A stretch of DNA of 64,000 bases from Candidatus Puniceispirillum marinum IMCC1322. Its GTDB lineage: Bacteria; Pseudomonadota; Alphaproteobacteria; Puniceispirillales; Puniceispirillaceae. Location of the stretch: contig NC_014010.1 in the NCBI RefSeq assembly GCF_000024465.1, positions 1,178,001 to 1,242,000 on the forward strand. Direction: 5' to 3'. A program made the translations under genes and the position numbers. The notes beneath the pieces are model-generated. The model was given only the letters and a program-made list of their open reading frames with translations. It did no database searches and was not told the origin of the DNA. Below are positions 56,848 through 64,000 of this stretch, in pieces; position 1 is the first letter of the stretch, and every line of letters starts with the position of its first letter.

Positions 56848-58038
56848 TTAGTCGTCAGTTGACGTCAACGATGTTTGCGCGGCCTTGGCATCTTCTGGTG
56901 CAATCAAACCACGTGCCAATAAATCATCGAGTTTACTGTTCAGCGCACCACGACTTAACAATCGAGGTGCCGCAAGCCCATCAACACGTATTTGAATAGC
57001 CGTGTTTTCACCATCATTTGACGCCTCATGCGCAGTACCGTTCAGATATCTATGCGCATCGCCATTCAGGGTTTTCCCATGGTGGCCAGTTTGATGGCCA
57101 GTTTGATGCCCATTTATCATGCTACCACCCACCGTATAGATAGGAGGTGACGTTTCTATCACTTTGTCATTTGCGTTATCAATTGGGGCATTTGAAACAG
57201 GCTCCCCATCACCAGTAGATAATTCATCAGCTATTGGGGCGTTGTCTTTATGTTTATGATCACTGGCTTCAGATGGTTGGACATCAGACCCTGTTATGTC
57301 TTCATCTGTTTCATTGCCTATCGATGTGGCATTTTCTTTAGGTACGGACACTGATTCTTTTGACGCAGACACTGATGGCGTACGCTCAATAATTGGCAGC
57401 ACCGTCTCTGCTATGGCTGTTGCTGACGACAAAGACGGTGATTGCGGTGGTGCTTTGATGGCAGATGGACGCACATTTAACAGCGCAAGCTGATTATTGT
57501 GGCCACGTTGGGTTACAATTTGGGGGTTTGCGCCTGTCATACGTGCAATAAATTCGTTCACCAGTATCGTTTGCCACTGACAAGCCTCTATCTCCCAAGG
57601 GCGCAAATGCCAGGGAAATTCATCCAGCAATGGAAATTTGTCACCAAGCCAGCTGACCGAATGTGACATATGCCTGACTTTATCAGATTTCACCGTGCAG
57701 GTGCGCATCCTGAGGCGCCGATTCAATACCTGCGAAAGATGCACAATTTCATGCGCGATCACTTCAAGTGCGTCTTTGACCCCAGCCGCAGTTGAAACCG
57801 ACATTTCAAAGGCTGATGGCAAAGTTGCGCCAAAGACACCTGGTCTTTCCGACAACATATCCCGCGTCAATGGCATACGGATAGGACGGTTAGCAACGTC
57901 AATGAGTAAGGTGATCGCTTTCTGCTGCTTTGGTGTAAGCAACCGGTCAGCAAAATAGTGCGCGGCGGCAATAATCAACTCTTCTTCACCAGCTGGCAAA
58001 TTTATTGCAATAATTTCAATATTTTTTTGCTTTGCCAT
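56848..58038 (-). CDS. Putative zinc metallopeptidase with disordered tail
   Basis: A 396-residue protein from ATG 58038. The N-terminal domain (about 1-170) carries HEIVH at 96-100 (VIAHEIVHLSQVLN) and a possible third zinc ligand in PWEIEACQWQ (E149 or E151), the layout of gluzincin-like peptidases, including those found in some phages. Residues about 175-345 are acidic, polar and low in complexity, rich in S, T, N, D, E, with HQTGHQTGHH. The C-terminal 45 residues (RLLSRGALNSKLDDLLARGLIAPEDAK) form a short helical domain. No signal peptide. I do not know the family or the substrate; divergent from the CMD-like gene. Confidence 0.72.
   Translation of the reverse strand: MAKQKNIEIIAINLPAGEEELIIAAAHYFADRLLTPKQQKAITLLIDVANRPIRMPLTRDMLSERPGVFGATLPSAFEMSVSTAAGVKDALEVIAHEIVHLSQVLNRRLRMRTCTVKSDKVRHMSHSVSWLGDKFPLLDEFPWHLRPWEIEACQWQTILVNEFIARMTGANPQIVTQRGHNNQLALLNVRPSAIKAPPQSPSLSSATAIAETVLPIIERTPSVSASKESVSVPKENATSIGNETDEDITGSDVQPSEASDHKHKDNAPIADELSTGDGEPVSNAPIDNANDKVIETSPPIYTVGGSMINGHQTGHQTGHHGKTLNGDAHRYLNGTAHEASNDGENTAIQIRVDGLAAPRLLSRGALNSKLDDLLARGLIAPEDAKAAQTSLTSTDD
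57083..57106. repeat. Twelve-base tandem repeat in the metallopeptidase gene
   Basis: TGGCCAGTTTGA occurs twice in a row, giving the HQTG-HQTG duplication in the disordered region; frame is kept. Confidence 0.85.
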
Positions 58039-58144
58039 CACTTTGTAAACCTATTCTTTAATAATTCGAGATTATCACAGCATAATCAGGAGTACAGTTA
58101 TTTGCTTATTACCCACTTGTATATGGGTTTACCTTAACTTTAAA

Positions 58145-58190
58145 GTGATTACGGGAAAGCACTTTATGTGGGTCTAGCTTTTGTAATCAC
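58145..58190. repeat. Inverted repeat in the divergent gap 58039-58339
   Basis: GTGATTAC (58145-58152) and GTAATCAC (58183-58190) are perfect inverted copies, with a nested AAAGC/GCTTT pair (58156-58160, 58177-58181) inside. A 46-base imperfect hairpin or a split operator is possible. The rest of the 300-base gap between the metallopeptidase and the CMD-like gene is A/T-rich and holds a TTAA-N7-TTAA at 58270-58284. Confidence 0.5.
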
Positions 58191-58339
58191 TAATGAATTT
58201 TGCGAACGAGTGCCCAAAATGATTTTTCAACCAGCGTCGTCCAGCAGACACAAACATCACAATAATGTCTTAACAGTATCTTAAAAATTGGAATTTTGTT
58301 AACAATCTAATGACTGTTTATTAACCGGAAGGGTGCCAC

Positions 58340-58723
58340 ATGGACAACAACATGTTTGAAAAGGGTCTAGCGCAACGCAAAGCAACGCTGGGCGCAGAAT
58401 ATGTCGAAAATGTAATGGCCAATGCTGATGATTTCATGAAACCGTTTCAGGAAGCCATGACGGCTTGGTGCTGGGGCTTTGGTTGGGGTGATGATGCGAT
58501 TGACGCCAAAACCCGATCCATGATGAATCTTGCCATGATTGGCGCGCTTGGGAAAATGCATGAATGGGAACTTCATTGCCGCGGGGCCATGCGCAATGGC
58601 GTATCGAAAGAAGAAATTCGGGCGATTATTCATGTCATCGGTATTTATTGTGGCGTTCCACAGGCTCTTGAATGTTTTCGCGCTGCTAATAAAGCCATCG
58701 CCGACTATGAAAATGAAAAATAG
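58340..58723 (+). CDS. Carboxymuconolactone decarboxylase family protein
   Basis: A 127-residue protein of the CMD/AhpD superfamily. The family helix pattern is WELHCRGAMRNGVSKEEIRAIIHVIGIYCGVPQALE (residues 74-109, with H78, C79 and C102). The classic AhpD CxxC is absent, so it resembles PcaC-like members more than alkyl hydroperoxidase. True 4-carboxymuconolactone activity is not shown, and no other pca genes are nearby. GGAAGGG precedes ATG 58340. Confidence 0.82.
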   Translation: MDNNMFEKGLAQRKATLGAEYVENVMANADDFMKPFQEAMTAWCWGFGWGDDAIDAKTRSMMNLAMIGALGKMHEWELHCRGAMRNGVSKEEIRAIIHVIGIYCGVPQALECFRAANKAIADYENEK

Positions 58724-58959
58724 TCGAAAAATCTGTAATAATTATGTAAACAATCATTTGAAATGTTGATAAAAACGTAAAAAACATAATAAAAACACCG
58801 TATATACTATCTAGCGCATATAATTTATGGACTTATGCGTTAATATAAGAGACTTTGTTACTGACTATGAAATTATACCTGTCATTAAGGAACCATGTTA
58901 AAACATTGATTGACGTGAAAAGATTGTGTAAAAAATGTCAGGTAAAGGAGCATAAACTT

Positions 58960-60156
58960 ATGCAACAGATTAAGAGCCTTTTAGTTGCCAGTGTGTTCGC
59001 TATCGGCGCGCAAAGCGCTATGGCTGGCGGTTTGCCCGAGACAAAATCGACTGATTCAACAAGTGCAGGTTCAGGCAATACGCAAGCAGCAACCACATCG
59101 GCCACCACTACAGCCGCAAGTGAAAGCGCAACTTCAGCGTCAACAAGTTCCAGTAGCACATCTGGATCTAGCGCCAATACTGCACAAACAGACGTCGCAA
59201 ACACAAGCACACAAGCTACCGAAACATCGGATTACGATGAGACAGAAAACGGTACCGTGTTTGTCGCAATCGAAGATGACCCACTGATTGTTGATGCGTC
59301 TGCTATTATGGATGATGATGGCATGGGCAACGTCCAGGTTCAGTGGCAGATTTCTAAAGATGGTAAAGCATGGATGAATTTGACAGGTGCTGTTCACCAG
59401 TCATTCACTCCACGAGAGATCCATGTTGGCAAACGCTTGCGGGTGCAAATTTCATATGTTGACGGTCAAGGCAATCTGGAAACGCTTATCAGCCCGCCTT
59501 CAACCAAGGTTCAGAATGTAAATGACAAACCTATTGGTTCGCCGCAACTGGCTGGCAATGCTCGCGAAGAAGATGCACTGGTTGTTGATACCAGTCTGAT
59601 TGCTGATGAAGATGGTGTCGGCACATATGCCATTATCTGGCAGCGCTCAAGCACAAAGACCGAATGGCAGGCCTTTCCTGAGTCTGTAGGTGAGGTGCTT
59701 CAGCTAACTCAGGCACATGTTGGCTATTCTTATCGCGCCGTTGTATCCTATATTGATAGCCACGGCACCCGCGAACTATTGATTACCAACCCATCTGAAA
59801 CGGTTGTTAATGTTGATGATCCGGTCGAAGGCGAAGTCCTGTTGGCTGGTGAAGCGTCTGAAGGTGCGGTTCTAACCGCCAACACAGCGCGCGTATCCGA
59901 TGAAGACGGCATTGCCAGTATGACTGTTGGGTGGGAAGCATCTAAAGATGGCCGAAATTGGCGGGCGATTGAAACAGGTGGCGCCAGTCAACTACGCTTA
60001 TCGCAAGCCCTTGTCGACAAGCAGGTTCGTGCCCGCGTTAGTGTTGTTGACATATTCGGCATTGAAACGGTTATCTTCAGCCAGGCAACCAACACGGTTA
60101 AAAACGTGAATAATAAGCCAGCTGGAACGATTTTTGTCAAAAGGGTTGGCGGCTAA
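58960..60156 (+). CDS. Secreted protein with three tandem Ig-like/cadherin-like repeats
   Basis: A 398-residue protein from ATG 58960, chosen for AAAGGAG nine bases upstream. Signal peptide 1-22 (IGAQSAMA), then a Ser/Thr/Ala-rich low-complexity linker (about 28-95), then three repeats at 98-191, 192-288 and 289-386. Each carries an acidic D-x-D-G turn (DDDGMG, DEDGVG, DEDGIA), a W-Q/E-x-S core and an ending NVNDKP/NVDDP/NVNNKP. These resemble repeats of large marine RTX adhesins, but no RTX nonapeptides or T1SS signal are visible. The C-terminus PAGTIFVKRVGG looks like the start of a fourth repeat cut short. Function unknown; surface or periplasmic binding is likely. Confidence 0.8.
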   Translation: MQQIKSLLVASVFAIGAQSAMAGGLPETKSTDSTSAGSGNTQAATTSATTTAASESATSASTSSSSTSGSSANTAQTDVANTSTQATETSDYDETENGTVFVAIEDDPLIVDASAIMDDDGMGNVQVQWQISKDGKAWMNLTGAVHQSFTPREIHVGKRLRVQISYVDGQGNLETLISPPSTKVQNVNDKPIGSPQLAGNAREEDALVVDTSLIADEDGVGTYAIIWQRSSTKTEWQAFPESVGEVLQLTQAHVGYSYRAVVSYIDSHGTRELLITNPSETVVNVDDPVEGEVLLAGEASEGAVLTANTARVSDEDGIASMTVGWEASKDGRNWRAIETGGASQLRLSQALVDKQVRARVSVVDIFGIETVIFSQATNTVKNVNNKPAGTIFVKRVGG

Positions 60157-60185
60157 AGCCATATAAATTCTGATATCAAATGCCA

Positions 60186-60220
60186 AACTGTCCATATCAT
60201 TATATGGGCAGTTTTCTTTT
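60186..60220 (+). terminator. Intrinsic terminator after the repeat protein
   Basis: Twelve-base stem AACTGTCCATAT (60186-60197) with ATATGGGCAGTT (60202-60213; one G-T pair), four-base loop, then TT-C-TTTT. Confidence 0.88.
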
Positions 60221-60297
60221 GCACTACCATCTGACTGTGCTGCTATTGATGATTCACTTCATGGCATTTACAGAAATATGCCTAAAATAGCGAATTT

Positions 60298-60327
60298 TTG
60301 ATTTTTTGCTTTGACTATTTTTATAAT
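60298..60327 (+). promoter_or_regulatory. Candidate promoter for the orphan 94-codon gene
   Basis: TTGATT (60298-60303), 18 bases, TATAAT (60322-60327, perfect). Start would be near 60335, giving a 125-base leader that holds a 40-codon frame. The rest of the 304-base gap 60157-60460 contains the terminator above and A/T-rich sequence. Confidence 0.45.
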
Positions 60328-60347
60328 GGGTACACACTATATACAGT

Positions 60348-60470
60348 ATGAAGCATGTTAATTCACATCTAGGTGTTGATTACAAGCGTCTTAAACGCCT
60401 CTGGGCTTCTGCTATCGTCACAACCTCACATATGACTGCTATCGCTAATGGAGCTTTGCCATGCGACTGA
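60348..60470 (+). CDS. Possible 40-codon leader frame
   Basis: ATG 60348 opens a 40-codon frame that ends at 60470, ten bases into the next gene. It has a basic middle (DYKRLKRLW) and a hydrophobic part, but no ribosome-binding site. It would be almost leaderless from the promoter above and could couple translation to the next gene, or be chance. Low confidence. Confidence 0.25.
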   Translation: MKHVNSHLGVDYKRLKRLWASAIVTTSHMTAIANGALPCD

Positions 60471-60745
60471 CTGACCGCGACCCTCGGACGGAATGTGCCA
60501 TCATTCCCTTTCAACGTCCACATCAGGACACTGACAGCGTCACCATCAGCAATATTGCTGCCGTCATTGCGGTAACGGTTTTGCATAATTGCGATATGTC
60601 CCCAGAAGAAAAATTAATAAGCATTATTGAGGCCAGCGGTGAAGCTGAAATACTCGATGCTGTTGATGGTATTGAGGCCTTTTCCGAATGTGATGAAGCT
60701 TTTAATGGTGCCGTAAACGACAATGAACGGATAAGCATCGTCTAG
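60461..60745 (+). CDS. Orphan 94-residue protein
   Basis: A small acidic protein that I do not recognise. GGAG lies seven bases before ATG 60461, which supports it. The N-terminus is polar, the middle (about 30-45) moderately hydrophobic (NIAAVIAVTVLHNC), the C-terminal half is Glu/Asp-rich (SIIEASGEAEILDAVDGIEAFSECDEAF) with two cysteines in all after the first (C12, C44, C77). Not a membrane protein by eye. Strand choice is supported by the RBS, since overlapping frames on the other strand lack one. Confidence 0.55.
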   Translation: MRLTDRDPRTECAIIPFQRPHQDTDSVTISNIAAVIAVTVLHNCDMSPEEKLISIIEASGEAEILDAVDGIEAFSECDEAFNGAVNDNERISIV

Positions 60746-60788
60746 GTCTGGTTCACATTCATCACATAGGCCAATCTAGCCGCTTAAC

Positions 60789-61718
60789 CTATAGAAAATG
60801 GGTCATCATCAATACCCATAAAGGTATCCCAATTGCCGCCACCAGTGTCTGTACGGTAATAATTTCTGCCATCAACGGTGCATCACCGCCAAGTTCCTGC
60901 GCGAGGGTGAATGATGACGTTGCCGTAGGGGCCACGGCCAAAACAACCAACACCAGCAAAACATCTTTATCCAGCCCAAGAGCCATACCCACAAGCATCA
61001 TCACCACCGGCAAAACCAGCAGTTTGGCAAGCACCGCAAGAACCAACGCCGCAGAATGCGCCCGCAAAGCCGAGATACGGATTGAGGCACCAACACATAA
61101 TAATAGCATCGGCAAGGCCGCACTGCCGAGAATGTCCGCCGCGCCAAAAATGAAACTAGGAACCGGAATTGATAAGACATTAACGATACCACCAAGAATA
61201 ATTGCGCCCATAAGGGGATTGCGGGCTAATTCAGATGTGATAGCCCGGCCAAGATGCGCATCCTGAGCACCATCTCTAAGCAGGAAAATAATAATCACGG
61301 CAAAAATATTGGATATAGGCACCAGTACCGCCACCGCGATAGCCCCAATTTCAAGCGCGGCAACGCCAAAAGCACCTTGAACAAATGCCAGCATCAAAAA
61401 CCCATTATGGCGCAAACCAGCCTGTACCAGAGAAGATGTTGCGGGGCCATTCGCGCCGATTAACCGGCCTGCTAGAAAACCGTAAACAACCATGACAGAC
61501 GCCGCAATGAGCAGCGTCAGACTAAAAGGCAGAATAAAGGCGGCCGACAGGCTCGCCGTTGAGGTCAGATTAAACAACAATCCTGGAAATAATATCCAGT
61601 AGCAAATTTTAGACAAACCATCCCAAAAAGAAACGGGCACAAATGCCCGCATCTTGATTAAATGTCCTACCACAACCAAAAGCAGTACTGATAGGATTGT
61701 CGAAATCATGGCGCTCAT
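60789..61718 (-). CDS. AEC family transporter (auxin efflux carrier-like)
   Basis: A 309-residue permease with about ten hydrophobic helices in two halves. The family pattern appears as SFWDGLSKICYWILFPGLLF near residues 30-50, LVQAGLRHNGFLMLAFVQGAFG in the middle, and a C-terminal APTATSSFTLAQELGGDAPLMAEIITVQTL. AEC members move organic acids such as malate or malonate in bacteria; the substrate here is unknown. Stop lies 44 bases from the convergent orphan gene; bioY is 27 bases upstream. Confidence 0.88.
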   Translation of the reverse strand: MSAMISTILSVLLLVVVGHLIKMRAFVPVSFWDGLSKICYWILFPGLLFNLTSTASLSAAFILPFSLTLLIAASVMVVYGFLAGRLIGANGPATSSLVQAGLRHNGFLMLAFVQGAFGVAALEIGAIAVAVLVPISNIFAVIIIFLLRDGAQDAHLGRAITSELARNPLMGAIILGGIVNVLSIPVPSFIFGAADILGSAALPMLLLCVGASIRISALRAHSAALVLAVLAKLLVLPVVMMLVGMALGLDKDVLLVLVVLAVAPTATSSFTLAQELGGDAPLMAEIITVQTLVAAIGIPLWVLMMTHFL

Positions 61719-61744
61719 TCAATTATGCCCGCCAAAAAGGGAAA

Positions 61745-62377
61745 CTAGGCATTATCACCTGAATCATTACCAAGCTTTTTAATGGCTTTCCAGGCAAATG
61801 GCATTAGGCCAGCCGCAATAACAGCTTTCAGCACATCGCCATAAAGAAACGGCACTACACCATGAATGACAGCTTTTTCAAAACCAATCATCATGCTTAG
61901 CCAGGCAACACCAAACACATAGATAACAGCCGTACCTATCAACATTGCAACTGCTGTTGAAAGGATGCTTCTACCCATGCCACGTTCGGCCAGAAAACCA
62001 AGCGTGACAGCCGCCATCAGAAAGCCTGCCAGATAACCACCGGTTGGCCCAAACATATACAGCGCTCCCGCGGCACCATTAGCAAATACAGGCAAGCCCA
62101 TTGCGCCTTCAAAAAGATAAAGAGCAACCGCGCTTCCAGCCATCCGGGGGCCATAGGTCATACCAATCAAAAGAATGGCAAGCGTTTGTCCTGTTACCGG
62201 AACCGGATACATGGGAACGGCAATTTGTGCGGCCAAGGCAATGAAAAGGCTGCCAACAATGACCATCACTAGCTTGGTAAAACCTGTCCGCATGGTATCA
62301 TCTGCAAACCGATCACCTAAAAGGGCCGTAGCCAATGTCTCAAAACGTGCGGTCTGTAATTGCGTTGGCGCAGTCAT
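61745..62377 (-). CDS. bioY: Biotin transporter BioY
   Basis: The membrane S-component of biotin uptake (210 residues), six hydrophobic helices. Typical stretches: AAQIAVPMYPVPVTGQTLAILLIG, GPRMAGSAVALYLFEGAMGLPVFANGAAG, and FGPTGGYLAGFLMAA. AAGGAG sits six bases before ATG 62377, whereas the longer start at 62383 has no space for it. No bioM/bioN ATPase/transmembrane partner is adjacent, so it may use a shared ECF module or work alone. Confidence 0.94.
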   Translation of the reverse strand: MTAPTQLQTARFETLATALLGDRFADDTMRTGFTKLVMVIVGSLFIALAAQIAVPMYPVPVTGQTLAILLIGMTYGPRMAGSAVALYLFEGAMGLPVFANGAAGALYMFGPTGGYLAGFLMAAVTLGFLAERGMGRSILSTAVAMLIGTAVIYVFGVAWLSMMIGFEKAVIHGVVPFLYGDVLKAVIAAGLMPFAWKAIKKLGNDSGDNA

Positions 62378-62409
62378 ATTCATCTCCTTAACGGCGTTGA
62401 TCTGGCGCT

Positions 62410-62437
62410 AGTATAGAGTCAAACAATTAGAAAACAA
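62410..62437 (-). promoter_or_regulatory. Promoter for bioY
   Basis: On the minus strand TTGTTT (62437-62432), a 16-base spacer and TATACT (62415-62410); leader about 26 bases to ATG 62377. No BioR-type TTATMKATAA operator is seen here. Confidence 0.5.
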
Positions 62438-62591
62438 GCCACTGACGCACCTGCATATATTCTGCCATATTCGCATATAACCGTTTCATCTGGAAACTAA
62501 GTTGCGCACATCAAGGCAACAAGCTACATAACTCTCTAGAATCACATTTCATTATCAAACTAAGCACGACTAAATTTTAGGAATTATTGCA

Positions 62592-63881
62592 ATGCTCGAA
62601 ACATTATTTGGCCTGAAAGCCGCCGCGACTTCAGTTCGCACCGAAGTTCTAGCTGGCCTAAGCACTTTTTTAACTATGTCTTTCATCATTGCCGTCAATC
62701 CGATGATTCTTGCCGATGCAGGCATTCCTTTTGAAGCTGGCTTCGTAGCGACGATTATCGCTACAACGGTTGGCACGGCCATTATGGCATTCTGGGCTAA
62801 GTGGCCAGTCGCGGTGGCACCCGGTATGGGTTTGAATGCCTATTTTGCCTATGGGTTGGTGCTCGGCCAGCAGTTTTCTTGGCAGCAGGCACTCACCGCC
62901 GTGTTTGTTGCCTCGTTACTATTTTTCCTATTTTCACTTAGCAAAGCCCGAAGCTGGCTTATTGGTGCCATTCCCACATCGATGCAGGTTGGTATCACCG
63001 CCGGTATTGGCCTGTTTCTGGCCATGATTGGACTGCAAAGCATGGGGCTGGTTGCGGCTGATCCTGATACCATCGTGCGGCTTGGCGCGGTAAATGCGCC
63101 TGAACTCCTGTTGGCACTTGCCGGACTTGTTCTGATGGCTGGTTTGCAAGCCCGAGGAATAGCTGGTTCAATTCTGATCAGCATTATAGTGCTGAGTGTC
63201 ATTGGTTGGGTCAGTGGCCTTGCCGAATTTGGCGGCATCATCTCTACCTCAGTGCCAACAGCTAGCGCAGCGTTCCAGCTCGATTTTTCAGTACTAACGT
63301 CATTTGCATTCCTGTCAGTTGTCTTTGTCCTGTTCTTTCTCGACTTTTTTGATACCACTGGCACCTTGACTGCCATCGCTGACCTTAGCGGAAAACGCAA
63401 GGCTGATGGTTCCATTGATAATCTGGACCGTGCCGTGCTTGCTGATACGGGGGCAAGTATTGTGGGTAGTCTTATGGGCACATCAAGCATGACCACCTAC
63501 ATGGAAAGCGCAACTGGCATAAAGGCGGGTGGACGCACTGGTCTCACAGCATTGGTTGTCGCCATCCTGTTTCTTTTCTGCTTGTTATTACAACCCCTGT
63601 TCGCCTCAATTCCGGGCTTTGCAACGGCACCGGCGCTCGTGTTTGTCGCGGCGGCTTTCCTGCAACCGCTACGAAACATTGACTGGGATGATGCTGTTGT
63701 TGGCATACCCGTATTACTTACCACATTGATCATGCCTTTGACATTTTCGATTGCGGCTGGCATTGCCATTGGGTTTCTCGCCTATATCGCCATCCATGTG
63801 ATTGCCGGGCGGTCCCGAAATCTGAATGCTGGCATTATCATTATTGGTCTGTTCGGGGCATTGTGGTTGATCGCCAATTAG
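62592..63881 (+). CDS. NCS2 family permease, AzgA-like (hypoxanthine/guanine)
   Basis: A 429-residue permease of the AzgA/GhxP group importing purine bases by proton symport. Hallmarks: the N-terminal SVRTEVLAGLSTFLTMSFIIAVNP, APGMGLNAYFAYG, TAGIGLFLAMIGLQ, FFLDFFDTTGTLTAIADLSG, and GTSSMTTYMESATGIKAGGRTGLTA. About 12-14 helices. AGGA lies nine bases before the ATG. Divergent from bioY; its stop overlaps the next, convergent frame by four bases. Confidence 0.92.
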   Translation: MLETLFGLKAAATSVRTEVLAGLSTFLTMSFIIAVNPMILADAGIPFEAGFVATIIATTVGTAIMAFWAKWPVAVAPGMGLNAYFAYGLVLGQQFSWQQALTAVFVASLLFFLFSLSKARSWLIGAIPTSMQVGITAGIGLFLAMIGLQSMGLVAADPDTIVRLGAVNAPELLLALAGLVLMAGLQARGIAGSILISIIVLSVIGWVSGLAEFGGIISTSVPTASAAFQLDFSVLTSFAFLSVVFVLFFLDFFDTTGTLTAIADLSGKRKADGSIDNLDRAVLADTGASIVGSLMGTSSMTTYMESATGIKAGGRTGLTALVVAILFLFCLLLQPLFASIPGFATAPALVFVAAAFLQPLRNIDWDDAVVGIPVLLTTLIMPLTFSIAAGIAIGFLAYIAIHVIAGRSRNLNAGIIIIGLFGALWLIAN

Positions 63882-64000
63882 CTGTTAGTTAGCTGGCCGA
63901 GAATACTTTTAAGGCAATCAAATGGCGCAATCACCGCATAGCCATCTCCGGCACCCGCGGTGATTGTAATATCTTCATCCAAGACACGGTTTGAAATACC
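63878..64000 (-). CDS. 3' end of an unidentified gene (partial)
   Basis: Forty open codons run from the right edge of the window to a stop at 63878-63880 on the minus strand, with no internal stop. The tail reads ITAGAGDGYAVIAPFDCLKSI near its C-terminus. The tight four-base overlap with the permease stop is typical of real convergent genes here. I do not recognise the product. Confidence 0.6.
   Translation of the reverse strand, partial: GISNRVLDEDITITAGAGDGYAVIAPFDCLKSILGQLTNS

Overview
This 64 kb window looks like a chromosome segment of an alphaproteobacterium, most likely a marine, SAR116/Puniceispirillum-like or Rhodospirillales-related lineage. The basis is gene content and order read by eye, with no database search. 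The F0 ATP synthase genes (atpI-atpB-atpE-atpF'-atpF) stand apart from F1 and include a duplicated b/b' stalk. There is an aa3 oxidase cluster ctaC-ctaD-ctaB-(51-codon gene)-ctaG-ctaE. Homoserine kinase is of the APH-fold type, glutamate-cysteine ligase is plant-type, MutL carries an endonuclease motif, a DUF3035/BamF-like lipoprotein lies next to lspA, and a DUF374-waaA-lpxK block is present. Base composition is moderate and fairly even. I found no insertion sequence, prophage, integrase, plasmid function or CRISPR array, so most of the window is core genome.

Layout. 1-3.5 kb: the 3' end of smc, then the F0 operon, closed by a terminator. 3.5-9.9 kb: a lipoprotein, ispH-thrB-rnhA, a peroxiredoxin, a DsbD/ScsB-type reductase and yqgE. 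9.9-18.6 kb (minus strand): M16 peptidase, threonine synthase and SURF1, then a terminator, then the cytochrome oxidase operon. 18.8-28.7 kb: tldD, an MFS exporter, gshA-rsmE, ubiA, an unknown gene overlapping argC, tldE and a small phosphatase. 28.7-35.6 kb: lipid A/LPS genes in two divergent blocks (msbA-heptosyltransferase; DUF374-waaA-lpxK-late acyltransferase). 35.6-49 kb: housekeeping genes (xseA, purD, tadA, rluB, rsmD, mutL, bamF-like, lspA, ileS, ribF, mscS, chaC-like, tRNA-Leu). 49-56.7 kb: yqaA, dsbB, coq7, HNH protein, esterase, gluQ, a likely small RNA, MFS, a Fur-family regulator, pssA-psd. 56.8-64 kb: the most lineage-specific stretch, with an HExxH protein with a long disordered tail, a carboxymuconolactone-decarboxylase-like protein, a secreted repeat protein, an orphan 94-codon gene, an AEC permease, bioY and an AzgA-like purine permease.

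Common themes are respiration and its assembly factors, envelope building (lipid A, phospholipid, lipoprotein and disulfide chemistry) and translation/RNA modification. The most interesting unexplained signals are a compact structured RNA with its own promoter-like sequence, an exposed CCUCCC motif and a strong terminator (about 53.2-53.3 kb); a pair of near-identical palindromes flanking a possible promoter upstream of psd-pssA; the secreted repeat protein with a cut-off fourth repeat; and the HExxH protein. None is proven. Start sites were chosen by ribosome-binding-site spacing and are stated where they differ from the longest open frame.
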